From contig NZ_CP095501.1 of NCBI RefSeq assembly GCF_023100725.1, forward strand, positions 3,658,001 through 3,722,000: 64,000 bases of DNA, read 5' to 3'. Position 1 is the stretch's first letter. Each line of letters starts with the position of its first letter. Below the pieces are notes generated by a model, which saw only the letters and a program-made list of their open reading frames with translations, was not told the DNA's origin and made no database searches. The translations under genes and the position numbers were made by a program. Positions 35,224 through 43,957 of this stretch are shown one piece after another. Source of the stretch: Arthrobacter antioxidans (lineage in GTDB: Bacteria > Actinomycetota > Actinomycetes > Actinomycetales > Micrococcaceae).

Positions 35224-35640
35224 TCAGCCGGTCGGCGTGCGTGGCGCGGCACCGGTGGGGAGCGTCCCGGATGCCTGCTGGAGCGAGTGCCGCTTGAGTC
35301 GCTCGAATTCCTCCTGGGTGATGGCGCCCTGGCGCAGGAGTTCGTTCGCGGAGGCGACCTGCGCCGTCGGGTCGGGTGTGGGGGCTGCCGCGGTGCCGGG
35401 ATCGGCCCGGGATCCCCGGATGTTGCGGAGTGCCATCGTCTGGCCGTGGGCGAACAGGTAGGCGAGGGAGGCCAGGAGGGGGAGGAGCACCAGCAGGACC
35501 ACCCAGAGGGCTCGCGACCAGCCGGAGAGGGACTCGTTCCTGAAGATGTCGACGAGGACGACGAAGAGGAAGGCCAGATAGGCGGCGAACAGGGCGGCGG
35601 TGAACACCACCCACACGACTTCCCAGAGGTTGATGTCCAC
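35224..35640 (-). CDS. PLDc_N/SHOCT membrane protein
   Basis: 138 aa. Two membrane helices (about 7-33 and 43-65) with the PLDc_N pattern FFVVLVDIFRNESLSGWSRALW-like, followed by a linker and a C-terminal SHOCT helix pair (NELLRQGAITQEEFERLKRH). SHOCT domains are short oligomerisation modules. First gene of a two-gene operon with the AI-2E-family permease. A -10 TACCAT lies at 35679-35674 on the minus strand. Confidence 0.85.
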   Translation of the reverse strand: MDINLWEVVWVVFTAALFAAYLAFLFVVLVDIFRNESLSGWSRALWVVLLVLLPLLASLAYLFAHGQTMALRNIRGSRADPGTAAAPTPDPTAQVASANELLRQGAITQEEFERLKRHSLQQASGTLPTGAAPRTPTG

Positions 35641-35687
35641 GGCACGTCCTGTCCTCGGCCCCGATGTCCCAGCATGGTAGGCAGGGC

Positions 35688-35736
35688 CTCACCCGCCATG
35701 GGGGATCTCCCGCAGAGCTCACCCCGCACGGGTGAG
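35688..35736. promoter_or_regulatory. Two tandem CTCACCC-N5-GGGTGAG sites
   Basis: 35718-35736 is a perfect 7+7 inverted repeat; 35688-35706 is a weaker copy (CTCACCC, GGGGGAT). They are 30 bp (three helical turns) apart, upstream of the -10 for the SHOCT operon. Related sites lie at 38409 and 38518 at the other end of the LuxR-type gene. Confidence 0.6.
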
Positions 35737-35745
35737 GCCGGTGGA

Positions 35746-38370
35746 CTACCGCGCCGACACACTCCGCAGGACGCGCAGCGGCGCGGGGGTGGGCGCGAGG
35801 AGCCCGAGCTTGTCGGCCGCGGCGATGGCCTCCCGCCGTGTCCCGACCCCCAGCTTCCGATAGATGCCGCGCAGGTGCGTCTTGACCGTGTTCGTGGAGA
35901 TCTGCAGATCCAGCGCCAGCTCGTCCACGGTCGCGAAGGTCGGCAGGAGTGCCACGAGTTCGATCTCCCGTGGGGTGAGCGGAGGGCCGGCGATCTCCTG
36001 GACCGGCCGGCGCCGCTGGTTCACGAGCAGGTCCACCTCCCTGGCGAAGCGCGGGTAGTGGTGCCGGTCCCGCTCGAGCGCGCTCCGCACGGTCTCACCC
36101 GCGAATCTGATCCCCCGCGCCGATCCCCGCTCGGCGGCCAGGGTGAGGGCGCGATCCAGGGCTTCCCTGGCCTTGAACGGCCGGTTCTCGAGCAGCTCGA
36201 GGCGCGCGAGCATCGCGAGGGCCGTCGTCATCCCGATCCTGCTCTGGCACTTCACGTACTCGGAGGTCACCGGGGTCAGCAGTTGCCGTGCGCGGTTCAG
36301 TTGTCCGGCCAGCAGGTGCTCCCAGACCGAGATGACCTGCAGTTCGCCGCTGATGCCCTGGTATCTGCGCAGGTCGACCTTGAGCATCGTCAGGTCGTCC
36401 ACCCGGCGGAGGGACAGCATCATCTCGGCCGCCTGCAACGAGCACACGGCGAGATCCTGAGGCTGCGCGCCGTGCGCGAGGTCGAAGCGGATCCTGTCCA
36501 GCAGCGCCTGGGCCACCTCGACCGGTTTGGTGGAGGAGGCGAAGGACAGCATGAGCCGGAGCTTCACCGCGGAGTGCGCCGCCATCGGCGGGGTCGACGC
36601 CGCCCGGACCACGAATGCGTTGTGGAACCGCGCGTCGTCGTCGTCGAGCTGGTGGTACGCGCTCCACGCCAGGACGAGGTGGGCCGGCCGGAGGCGCGGG
36701 CTGTAGCGAAGCCGCTGCAGCTCCCCTTCCAGGATGGCGGTCCACGCATCCCGTGCCGCGGGCTCGAAATCCTCCATCGCCGCGGCGAGCACCGCACGGG
36801 TGATGTGGGCATCGATGCGTGCGCCCGGGTTGTCGCCCCGCTCGTCGGCGGCCGCGACGCAGGCCCTCGCGGCGTCGACGGCCTCGTCCAGGTGCGCGGC
36901 TGCGATCAGCGCCGCGGAGACGATGTTCGACACGAAAAGCCCGACGTCGGGTGGCAGAGCCTCGACGGACACTCCCCGGAGATGCTCGAGGGCTTCCTCC
37001 GGGCGCCCCCTGGCGAGGATGAGGTGCGCCTCGAGCCCCGTCCGCAGCGCATTGAACGGCTCCGTGAGGACGCCCTCGTCTTCTGCGTGTTCGACGTGCT
37101 CGAGCCTGAGGCGGGCGCCACCAGGGTCGCCCTTGGCGAGGGAGAGGAGGCTGTCGAGCAGCCCGAGCTCCGCCGATCCCACGGATGCGAGGTCGCGCAG
37201 GATCGGGTCCAGTGCGGCGAGGTCGTTGCTCCACAGCAGGTGGAGGCCGGAGACCGCGGCGACGTCACGCAGCAGCCCGGTGTCGTCGGCCCTGCCGGCG
37301 TGGGCGAGCGCCTCCGCGTGCCGCGCCTGACGGAGGCGACGGCGCGCCATCCGGGCGTGCACGAGGGGACGGTCGATCGCGGCGGCCCCCGATCCCCCGC
37401 CCCGGAGCCACCGTGACAGCAGGCGGTGCAGCCGGAAGGACCCCGGGGCGTCCACCGGGAGGACGAGGCCCGAGACCCGGGCGGCGGCGTCGAACACCCG
37501 CGGCGCGTCCGTGCTGGCGAGGGCTGCGCACAGGTCCTCCACCGTGAAGGGTTCGATCAACGCCATGACGGCGAGCGCGGCCCGGACGTCCTCGGGGAAG
37601 GAGGGGAAGAGCTGCCCGCACAGCCGGTCGAGGTAGGCCGTTCCGTCGGTGACGGCGGCGGTCGGAGCATCGGGATCCCCCATCGCGTGCGCGAGCACGA
37701 CGGCGGCGGGCCACCCCTCGGTTGCTTCGAGGAGCAGCTCCACGTCGGGGCACACGGGAGAGGACAGTCGAGCAATCTCCCGTCGCCGCAGCATCAGCTC
37801 CTCCTGCCCCACCCGCCCCAGGGCGCCGTCGAGGTCCAGCCGATAGAACGAGGGCAGCTCCGGCAGCTGCCGGCCGCAGAAGACCACGGTGAACCCCCGG
37901 GGCGCACGCTGGACCGCGTAGTCGACCTCGAGGAGCAGCCCGGTGTCGCGCAGGTGCTCGCAGTTGTCGAGGACCAGCACGGAATCCACGGTCCCCCCGC
38001 CCGCATGATCGAGAAGGGCGTCGAGCCATCCGATGCGCGCGGCCGGTGCCGCCGGTGGGGGCGGGGTCCCACGGCCAGGTGCCACCCCGTCGGAGGGCTC
38101 CAGCGCTTCGGTCACGAGGCGCCAGAAGCGCCCCGGGACGTTGTCGGAGGGATCGAGGGAGACCCAGGCGACGTGGTCCCCGGACGCCGCCCGCTTCCGT
38201 GCCCACTGGGCGGCGAGTGTCGTCTTGCCCGAGCCCGCAGCTGCGCCCAGGGTGACGGCGCGGCACCCGGCCTCCCTGAATGCGTCGAGGCGCGCCATCA
38301 GCCGCGGTCGGTCCAGCTCGTGCGCACCGGTCCCGGGCACAGTCGTTTTCGCCCTGATGATGCTGTTCAT
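35746..38370 (-). CDS. Large ATP-binding LuxR-family (MalT/LAL-type) regulator
   Basis: 874 aa. N-terminal STAND-type ATPase (Walker A GAAAGSGKTTLAAQWA at ~43-58, VLVLDNCEHL as Walker B), a long helical TPR-like middle (~350-780), and a C-terminal LuxR helix-turn-helix (PLTPREIELVALLPTFATVD, STNTVKTHLRGIYRKLGV). Such LAL proteins oligomerise on ligand and ATP binding and activate transcription. ATG 38370 is preferred over GTG 38379. Inverted repeats in both flanking promoter regions are its likely binding sites (inference). The effector is unknown. Confidence 0.92.
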   Translation of the reverse strand: MNSIIRAKTTVPGTGAHELDRPRLMARLDAFREAGCRAVTLGAAAGSGKTTLAAQWARKRAASGDHVAWVSLDPSDNVPGRFWRLVTEALEPSDGVAPGRGTPPPPAAPAARIGWLDALLDHAGGGTVDSVLVLDNCEHLRDTGLLLEVDYAVQRAPRGFTVVFCGRQLPELPSFYRLDLDGALGRVGQEELMLRRREIARLSSPVCPDVELLLEATEGWPAAVVLAHAMGDPDAPTAAVTDGTAYLDRLCGQLFPSFPEDVRAALAVMALIEPFTVEDLCAALASTDAPRVFDAAARVSGLVLPVDAPGSFRLHRLLSRWLRGGGSGAAAIDRPLVHARMARRRLRQARHAEALAHAGRADDTGLLRDVAAVSGLHLLWSNDLAALDPILRDLASVGSAELGLLDSLLSLAKGDPGGARLRLEHVEHAEDEGVLTEPFNALRTGLEAHLILARGRPEEALEHLRGVSVEALPPDVGLFVSNIVSAALIAAAHLDEAVDAARACVAAADERGDNPGARIDAHITRAVLAAAMEDFEPAARDAWTAILEGELQRLRYSPRLRPAHLVLAWSAYHQLDDDDARFHNAFVVRAASTPPMAAHSAVKLRLMLSFASSTKPVEVAQALLDRIRFDLAHGAQPQDLAVCSLQAAEMMLSLRRVDDLTMLKVDLRRYQGISGELQVISVWEHLLAGQLNRARQLLTPVTSEYVKCQSRIGMTTALAMLARLELLENRPFKAREALDRALTLAAERGSARGIRFAGETVRSALERDRHHYPRFAREVDLLVNQRRRPVQEIAGPPLTPREIELVALLPTFATVDELALDLQISTNTVKTHLRGIYRKLGVGTRREAIAAADKLGLLAPTPAPLRVLRSVSAR

Positions 38371-38408
38371 GCCTGCCACCTGTCCGGCGTCCTATTCCGT
38401 GCCGCGTA

Positions 38409-38536
38409 CTCACCCGTCCAGGAGGGTGAGGCATCGTCGACCTGATGGCGCCCACTTCCAAGGGTTCACCCGGAAGATGATTCCGGCCTGAGTCCAAAGT
38501 CCCCCGTCTGCCGGCCAGTCACCCCGCGCGGGTGAC
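38409..38536. promoter_or_regulatory. STCACCC-type inverted repeats upstream of the LAL regulator
   Basis: 38518-38536 is a perfect GTCACCC-CGCGC-GGGTGAC. 38409-38430 has CTCACCC and GGGTGAG with an 8-bp spacer, and a half-site TTCACCC lies at 38465-38471. The region is divergent between the LAL gene and the DUF6325 gene at 38641. Confidence 0.6.
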
Positions 38537-38640
38537 GATCTTCCGCCCGCCCCGACGGACCATTGCAGCGTCTGTAGCCGCGACGAGCGCAGGACCCGTT
38601 GCGGCGACGAGCAGGGAACGGCCGGGCGGGGAGGGGAGTC

Positions 38641-39069
38641 ATGAGGGTTGGCCCCGTGGACGTCCTGGTCCTGTCCGCACCGACCCTGGACGGCGATTCC
38701 CGGATGGTGGACGCCCTTCATGAGGCCCTGGACAGCGGCGCCATAGCACTGATCGACATCGTGATGATCGCCCGCGCGACCGACGGCACCGTGTCCTTCG
38801 CCGACGCCGACGCCGGCCTGCCGGCTCCGCTCCAGAACCTCCTGGCCCATCCGTCGCCGCTGACCCTGCTCAGCGACCGTGACGTCACCCTTGCCTCCGC
38901 CTCCGTCGCGAACGGCGAGGTAGGCCTTCTGCTCGTCCTCGAGCACCGGTGGGCGCGTCGACTGGCCGAACGAATCCAGGACGAGGGTGGCATCACCCGG
39001 CTCCACGAGCGCGTGCCGCACGACGCGGTGGTCCGCGCCTTCAAGGCCGACGGCGCCGCGGCCACCTGA
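38641..39069 (+). CDS. DUF6325-like protein
   Basis: 142 aa, soluble. Opens with GPVDVLVLSAPTL and has ALIDIVMIARATDGTVSFAD, LLLVLEHRWARRLAERIQDEGG and ERVPHDAVVRAF, the layout of DUF6325/DUF1269-type small actinobacterial proteins, whose function is unknown. GAGGGGAG ends just before ATG 38641. It shares its promoter region, with inverted repeats, with the divergent LAL regulator and may be in its regulon. Confidence 0.8.
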   Translation: MRVGPVDVLVLSAPTLDGDSRMVDALHEALDSGAIALIDIVMIARATDGTVSFADADAGLPAPLQNLLAHPSPLTLLSDRDVTLASASVANGEVGLLLVLEHRWARRLAERIQDEGGITRLHERVPHDAVVRAFKADGAAAT

Positions 39070-39233
39070 TCCGCCCGGCGAATAACACACCGACGCCCCG
39101 GAGTCGTAATTCCGATTCCTCATTCGCACCCGAATGCAGAATGCGGAGATTTCTTCCGCCCGCGCCGCTTCTCGCGATACAGTCGGGACAATGGGGCAGA
39201 CAATATGGACTTCGGACTACACAGGAGACAATG

Positions 39234-39569
39234 ATGGCCCAGCGTGTACAGGTGCAATTGGTCGATGACCTCAGCGGCGAAGAAGCACAGGAGACCGTGC
39301 GATTCGCCCTCGACGGCACTGATTACGAGATAGATCTCACGACGAAGAATGCGGAATCATTGCGTAACGCTTTGTCCGCCTATGTGGACCAGGGGCGAAA
39401 GGCCTCCTCCGGCAAGCAGCAGTCCGGCGGCCAGAAGGCGGCATCCTCACGCTCGAAGCGCGAGGACACGCAGCAGATCCGCAAGTGGGCCCAGGATCAC
39501 GGGTACAACCCCAGTTCGCGTGGGCGGATCACGCAGTCCATCATCGACGCGTACAACGAGAGCCGCTGA
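39234..39569 (+). CDS. lsr2: Lsr2 nucleoid-associated protein
   Basis: 111 aa, the usual Lsr2 length. N-terminal dimerisation domain (VQVQLVDDLSGEEAQETVRF, DGTDYEIDLTTKNAESLR), a Gly/Ser/Lys-rich linker (~58-77), and a C-terminal DNA-binding domain with the AT-hook-like RGR motif (QIRKWAQDHGYNPSSRGR). Lsr2 bridges DNA and silences AT-rich, often horizontally acquired genes. ATG 39234 has AGGAG 7 nt upstream; the adjacent ATG 39231 is too close. Upstream DNA is unusually AT-rich (39090-39235), consistent with self-binding. Confidence 0.96.
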   Translation: MAQRVQVQLVDDLSGEEAQETVRFALDGTDYEIDLTTKNAESLRNALSAYVDQGRKASSGKQQSGGQKAASSRSKREDTQQIRKWAQDHGYNPSSRGRITQSIIDAYNESR

Positions 39570-39595
39570 CGTAGCTCGTGCTCCGGGTGACGCCG

Positions 39596-39946
39596 TCAGG
39601 CGGACCCGGAGGGCGATACGCCACGAGCCCAGGCTTCCGCGTCGGAGACGCTCTCGAAGTAGTGCGTCTCCGATCGCGCGTGTGCCAGGAAAGCAGCGAT
39701 GACCTGATCCACCGGTCCGGTCCCGACGAACGCTATGCGTGAGGTCAGCGCTCCCTCGAGGATGACCATCCGGGCGGCCGGCGCAATCCCGCCCAGCCCC
39801 TGCAGGTGCACGACCAGCGGCAGGACATAGCCGTCGGACAGGCTGCGGATCCCCTCGTAGGCCGCCAGGACGTCGGCCAGGGTCAAGCGCGAGCCCGGCG
39901 CCCACCAGAGGACGAGCAGCCTGTCGCGCACCTCGACACAGTGCAT
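39596..39946 (-). CDS. STAS-like (SpoIIAA/DUF7793-type) small protein
   Basis: 116 aa. Alternating strands and helices: LLVLWWAPGSRLTLADVLAAY, LPLVVHLQGLGGIAPAAR, RIAFVGTGPVDQVIAAFLAH, ending ETHYFESVSDAEAWAR, which closely follows the SpoIIAA/STAS-like layout. Function unknown; no kinase is adjacent. Start ATG 39946 is uncertain, as no good ribosome site is visible and the open frame reaches 40321. Confidence 0.65.
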   Translation of the reverse strand: MHCVEVRDRLLVLWWAPGSRLTLADVLAAYEGIRSLSDGYVLPLVVHLQGLGGIAPAARMVILEGALTSRIAFVGTGPVDQVIAAFLAHARSETHYFESVSDAEAWARGVSPSGSA

Positions 39947-40233
39947 GCCGACGCAGTGCCTACGTGCACGGACGGCGTGCCCGGGACCAGGACACACCCG
40001 CGGCGGCGCGGGGTTTCCGAAGTCGATTCGACGCAACAGTGCCTCCAGGTGAACGTGACATCCGCTCCCCAGCGACCGCGTCGTCCCACTCTGGCACAGC
40101 GCTCGGGCCCCTCCTCCGAATACGGACAAAAGAGGGTAGCCGGCCCTGTACAAAACGAGTGTCCGGTGGCAGGGTCCCAAGTGACATGCATCACACGCGC
40201 GGTTTCTGGCCGCTCTCATGCACGGGGGAAGAC

Positions 40234-41328
40234 ATGCAGGCTCCAGGAACCACACTCCTCGCCATCGGCACGAAGAAGGGTCTGTGGCTTGCATCGAGCA
40301 CCGATCGACACGAGTGGACACTCTCGGGCCCGACCTTCCTCATGGAGGAGATTCCGAGCGTCGGGATCGACACCCGGGGTGGTCGTACCCGCCTGTTCGC
40401 GGGCCGGATGTCGTGGCACTTCGGTCCGTGCATCGCGCACTCGGACGACCTCGGCGAGACCTGGGCGGAACCCCGGGAGGGCGGCATCCGGTTCGGGGCG
40501 GACGACGGCGCCGCCCTCGAGCGCATCTGGCAGATCCAGCCCGACGCGGAGGACCGCCCCGGCGTGGTCTGGGCCGGATGCCAGCCGATCTCCCTCTGGA
40601 AGTCCACCGACCACGGTGAGACGTTCACCCTCAACCGCGGCCTGTGGGACCACCCGCACCGCGGCGAATGGGGCGCGGGCTTCGGCGGCGCGGCCGCCCA
40701 CACCGTCCTGCCGAGCCCGGCCGACGACACGCTCCACGTGGCGATGAGCACCGGCGGCGTGTACCGGTCCGACGACGGCGGGGCATCCTGGGAACCCCGC
40801 AACAAGGGCATCAGCGCCTATTTCATGCCGGATCCCGACCCGGAGTTCGGCCAGTGCGTGCACAAGGTGGCCCGCGACGCCGTCGACCCCGACCGCCTGT
40901 TCGCGCAGAACCACCACGGCGTCTACGCGAGCACCGACCGCGGCGATTCCTGGCAGTCCATCGCCGAAGGCCTTCCGGCCGACTTCGGCTTCGTCATGCT
41001 CACCCACCCGCACCGCAGCGGTACGGCATGGGTCATCCCCCTCAAGGCCGATGGCGAGCGCATCCCGCCCGACGGGCGCCTCCAGGTGCACCGGACGGAC
41101 GACGGCGGAGCCACCTGGGAGGGTAGCGGCGCCGGACTCCCGCAGGCGGAGTACAACGCGGTGCTGCGCGACGCCGCCTGCGTCGACACGGCGGAGGTCC
41201 CCGGCGTGTACTTCGGGACGCGCGGCGGGTCCGTCTACGCGAGCGCGGACGAGGGACGCACCTTCCAGGAAGTGGCAAGCCACCTGCCGGACGTGCTCTC
41301 CGTGCGCGCCGCCGTCGTGCCCGCCTGA
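40234..41328 (+). CDS. BNR/WD40-type beta-propeller glycosidase-like protein
   Basis: 364 aa, cytoplasmic. Repeated BNR/Asp-box motifs: SDDLGETWAE, STDHGETFTL, SDDGGASWEP, STDRGDSWQS, TDDGGATWEG, SADEGRTFQE, i.e. six or seven blades. Database names such as sortilin- or sialidase-like refer to the fold; no sialidase catalytic Arg triad can be assigned here. GGGGGAAG lies 3 nt before ATG 40234. It ends 13 bp before a ThiS/MoaD-like gene, with which it forms a two-gene unit. Confidence 0.85.
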   Translation: MQAPGTTLLAIGTKKGLWLASSTDRHEWTLSGPTFLMEEIPSVGIDTRGGRTRLFAGRMSWHFGPCIAHSDDLGETWAEPREGGIRFGADDGAALERIWQIQPDAEDRPGVVWAGCQPISLWKSTDHGETFTLNRGLWDHPHRGEWGAGFGGAAAHTVLPSPADDTLHVAMSTGGVYRSDDGGASWEPRNKGISAYFMPDPDPEFGQCVHKVARDAVDPDRLFAQNHHGVYASTDRGDSWQSIAEGLPADFGFVMLTHPHRSGTAWVIPLKADGERIPPDGRLQVHRTDDGGATWEGSGAGLPQAEYNAVLRDAACVDTAEVPGVYFGTRGGSVYASADEGRTFQEVASHLPDVLSVRAAVVPA

Positions 41329-41341
41329 GCAGGTGGTCACG

Positions 41342-41647
41342 GTGCCCGGGACATCCCCGCTGCCCTCGGTGATCGTGCTGATCCCCACGCTCCTGCGCCA
41401 GTACGTGGACGGGCGCAGCGCGGTCCGCATGAACGTGGCCGACGACGGCGACGTGGCATCGCTGCTCGACGGGCTGGGCGAGGGACGCCCCCTGCTCGAG
41501 CAGCGCATCCGCGAGGAGACCGGCGCCCTGAGGCGTTACGTGAACATCTACGTCGACGGCGAGGACGTGCGCCGACTGGACGGTCTGGCCACGGCCGTCC
41601 CCGCGGGCGCAACGGTCATGATCATGCAGTCCGTGGCCGGTGGCTAG
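41342..41647 (+). CDS. MoaD/ThiS-family ubiquitin-like protein
   Basis: 101 aa with beta-grasp pattern (SVIVLIPTLLRQYVDGR, RRYVNIYVDGEDVR, VPAGATVMIMQSVAGG). It ends in Gly-Gly, as required for adenylation and thiocarboxylate formation in MoaD/ThiS proteins. No thiazole or molybdopterin gene is nearby. GTG 41342 has AGGTGG 5 nt upstream; GTG 41333 is a possible alternative. The partner is the propeller protein just upstream. Confidence 0.82.
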   Translation: MPGTSPLPSVIVLIPTLLRQYVDGRSAVRMNVADDGDVASLLDGLGEGRPLLEQRIREETGALRRYVNIYVDGEDVRRLDGLATAVPAGATVMIMQSVAGG

Positions 41648-41818
41648 GGGTGGGACTCGGCGTAACCCAGAGTTAATGGGACCCGCCGGGACCTGAAACC
41701 TGGCACTGCCTACCATGACTCAGCGCGGCGTGCCATCCCGGGTCGGCTACACCCGCAGTGTGATCCCGGGCCCAGTCCCGTCCGGTACGCCCAGGCGCTG
41801 TCACGGAAAGGACTCCCC

Positions 41819-43105
41819 ATGGATTCTGGAAACGTCGCTTGGATTCTTGCCAGCACCGCGCTCGTCTGCCTGATGATCCCGGCGCTGGCCCTGTTCTACG
41901 GAGGAATGGTGGGGTCCCGCCGCATCCTCAACATGATGATGATGTGCTTCGGCGGGGCCAGCCTCGTCGCCGTGCTGTGGGCCCTGTTCGGCTACTCCCT
42001 CGCCTTCGGCAACTCGATCGGCGGACTGGGCCTCATCGGGGACCCCGTGGAGTACGCGGGACTGGGCCAGTTGCTGGCCGAGGACCCCGCCGCGCCCATC
42101 CCCCCGATCCTGTTCGCGGCCTTCCAGCTCTTCTTCGCCTGCGTGACGACGGCGCTGGTGGCCGGCGCAGCCGCCGGCCGCATGAAGTTCGGCGCCTGGA
42201 TGATCTTCGCGGGCGTCTGGGCCACACTGGTGTACTTCCCGATCGCCCACTGGGTCTTCGCCTTCAGCTCCGAGGACGGATCGGTGGCGGGCGGCTGGAT
42301 CGCGAACAGCCTCGGTGCCATCGACTTCGCCGGTGGCCTCGCCGTGCACATGAATGCCGGGATCGCCGCCCTCGCCCTGTCGATGGTGCTCGGCCGTAGC
42401 CACGGCTGGCCGAAGGTGGATCACGCCAGGCCGCACAGCCGCCCGCTCGTCCTCGTGGGCGCGGGCCTGCTGTGGGTCGGCTGGTTCGGCTTCAACGCCG
42501 GCTCCGCCCTCTCCGCCGGACAGTCCGCGTCGGTGGTCTTCCTCAACACCGCGGTCGCCGCGTCGGCCGGCCTGCTGGCCTGGGCCGCCGTCGAGCGGAT
42601 CCGCAACGGTGCGGCGACCAGCATGGGGGCCGCCTCCGGGCTGGTCTCGGCGCTCGTCGCCATCACCCCCGCGTGCGGTGCGGTCAGCCCGATGGGCGCC
42701 CTCGCCATCGGGGCGATCGCCGGCGCGGTGTGCTCCCTCGCGATCGAACTGAAGTTCCGCCTCGGATTCGACGATTCGCTCGACGTCGTCGGCGTGCACC
42801 TCGTGGGCGGCATCCTGGGGACGCTGCTGATCGGCCTGTTCGCGACGCCGGATGCCCCCAACGGCGCCTCCGGCCTGTTCTACGGCGGCGGTTTCGAGCT
42901 GCTGGGCATCCAGGCGCTCGCGACCGTCGCGGTGCTGGCCTACTCCTTCGCCGTCACCTGGGTGATCGCGCAGATCCTGCAGCGCACCATCGGGCTGCGG
43001 ATCGAGGAGGCTGACGAACTGCGCGGCATCGACCTCGCCGCGCACTCCGAGTTCGCCTATCTGACGGATGAGGATCCCGTGGAGCTGGGTGCTCCACGCA
43101 AGTAG
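41819..43105 (+). CDS. amt: Ammonium transporter Amt
   Basis: 428 aa, eleven helices. Amt signatures: LALFYGGMVGSRRILNMMMM, DFAGGLAVHMNAGIAALALS, WVGWFGFNAGSAL, and VGGILGTLLIG. The His pair of the pore is present (H in VHMNAG and VHLVGG). It passes NH4+/NH3 into the cell. No glnK or glnD follows; the terminator 15 bp downstream confirms it is alone. TACCAT (41712-41717) may be its -10. The upstream region contains GTAAC, but no convincing GlnR site. Confidence 0.95.
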   Translation: MDSGNVAWILASTALVCLMIPALALFYGGMVGSRRILNMMMMCFGGASLVAVLWALFGYSLAFGNSIGGLGLIGDPVEYAGLGQLLAEDPAAPIPPILFAAFQLFFACVTTALVAGAAAGRMKFGAWMIFAGVWATLVYFPIAHWVFAFSSEDGSVAGGWIANSLGAIDFAGGLAVHMNAGIAALALSMVLGRSHGWPKVDHARPHSRPLVLVGAGLLWVGWFGFNAGSALSAGQSASVVFLNTAVAASAGLLAWAAVERIRNGAATSMGAASGLVSALVAITPACGAVSPMGALAIGAIAGAVCSLAIELKFRLGFDDSLDVVGVHLVGGILGTLLIGLFATPDAPNGASGLFYGGGFELLGIQALATVAVLAYSFAVTWVIAQILQRTIGLRIEEADELRGIDLAAHSEFAYLTDEDPVELGAPRK

Positions 43106-43120
43106 CCGGCACGGACGGAT

Positions 43121-43158
43121 GCCGGGGGAGTGCGCCCGGACGGGCGCACTCCCCCGGC
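43121..43158. terminator. Bidirectional terminator amt / GNAT gene
   Basis: 18-bp perfect arms (43121-43138 and 43141-43158) between the convergent amt and the GNAT gene. Confidence 0.85.
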
Positions 43159-43170
43159 GCCGTGATCGCC

Positions 43171-43545
43171 CTAGAAGCGCAGCGCTCCCGGCGGTGCGAG
43201 GGCGCCCTCGGGACCGACGGCGGCGATGCCGTGCGCCAGTGCCCACGAGGTCAGTTCCTCCGTGATGGCGTAGGACACCCCGGACCATCGGGCGTAGGGA
43301 AGCACGTAGAGGTAGTCGACGTCGGTGTTTCCGCCCGGGTGCACGCGCAGGCCGCCGCAGCCGACCGGCTGTCCGGTGGCCAGTTCGTAGACGATCAGGA
43401 AGACGGCGACGTCAGCGCCGTCGCCGTCCGCTCCCGCGGGAGCTGAGGGCCTTCGGCCGCGGTCGGTCTCCGCACGCAGGGCCTCCCGCAGCCCCCGGCC
43501 CACGGGATTGCTCCAGGGAACCTGTCTGACCCTCAACGTCTGCAC
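43171..43545 (-). CDS. GNAT-family acetyltransferase (short)
   Basis: 124 aa. Beta-strand and turn pattern of GNAT proteins: VAVFLIVYELATGQPVGCGGLRVHPGG, VDYLYVLPYARWSGVSYAITEELTSWALAHG. The canonical Q/RxxGxG/A P-loop is replaced by ARWSGVSY, so acetyl-CoA binding is uncertain. GTG 43545 is set by AGGAGG 6 nt upstream. Terminator shared with amt. Confidence 0.75.
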   Translation of the reverse strand: MQTLRVRQVPWSNPVGRGLREALRAETDRGRRPSAPAGADGDGADVAVFLIVYELATGQPVGCGGLRVHPGGNTDVDYLYVLPYARWSGVSYAITEELTSWALAHGIAAVGPEGALAPPGALRF

Positions 43546-43687
43546 GGCATCCTCCTGTGGAAGTGGTGTGCTCTCCAACGCTAGGGGGCGGGGGTTTCGG
43601 CAGGATTTCGTCCAGCGAAACTCCGTGTGCGGCATGCCGCACCCATCGGTATTGTTCATCCGCGGCGGCGGGGAGAGCCGGCGCGCA

Positions 43688-43957
43688 TCAGGGTTCGGAG
43701 CGGAAGCCGGTCAGCTTGTGGGAGCCGTCGCAGTAGGGCTTGAGCACCGAGGCGCCGCACCGGCAGAGGGCCACGGTGCGGCGCGTCCGCGGTAGCTCCT
43801 CCCCGTCGGCGCCGAGGAGCGTGAAGTCGCCGCGGACGAGCAGCGGCCCGTCGGTGCACGCGACGACGGACACGGGTGCTGCGGTGCCGGAGTTCAGCGG
43901 GTGGTCGGTGCGTGTGTCCTCGGTATCCTGAGCGTCCGCGACCCTGTCCCCGTCCAT
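43688..43957 (-). CDS. CDGSH iron-sulfur protein
   Basis: 89 aa. The C-terminal CDGSH domain carries a [2Fe-2S] cluster with three Cys and one His ligand: ALCRCGASVLKPYCDGSHKL (CxC, then CxxxH). The N-terminal ~45 residues include a second strand region (GPLLVRGDFTLLGADGEE). The ATG overlaps the stop of the upstream HDO-like gene by one base, so expression is coupled. It may donate electrons to that diiron enzyme (inference from pairing). Confidence 0.92.
   Translation of the reverse strand: MDGDRVADAQDTEDTRTDHPLNSGTAAPVSVVACTDGPLLVRGDFTLLGADGEELPRTRRTVALCRCGASVLKPYCDGSHKLTGFRSEP

Noticed and set aside
41000..41330. Sialidase activity for the BNR propeller protein
   Set aside because: Asp-boxes show the fold, but no FRIP motif, Arg triad or signal peptide is visible.
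41650..41700. GlnR site before amt
   Set aside because: GTAAC and a TTAAT are present, but the spacing and second half do not fit the GTNAC-N6-GAAAC pattern.
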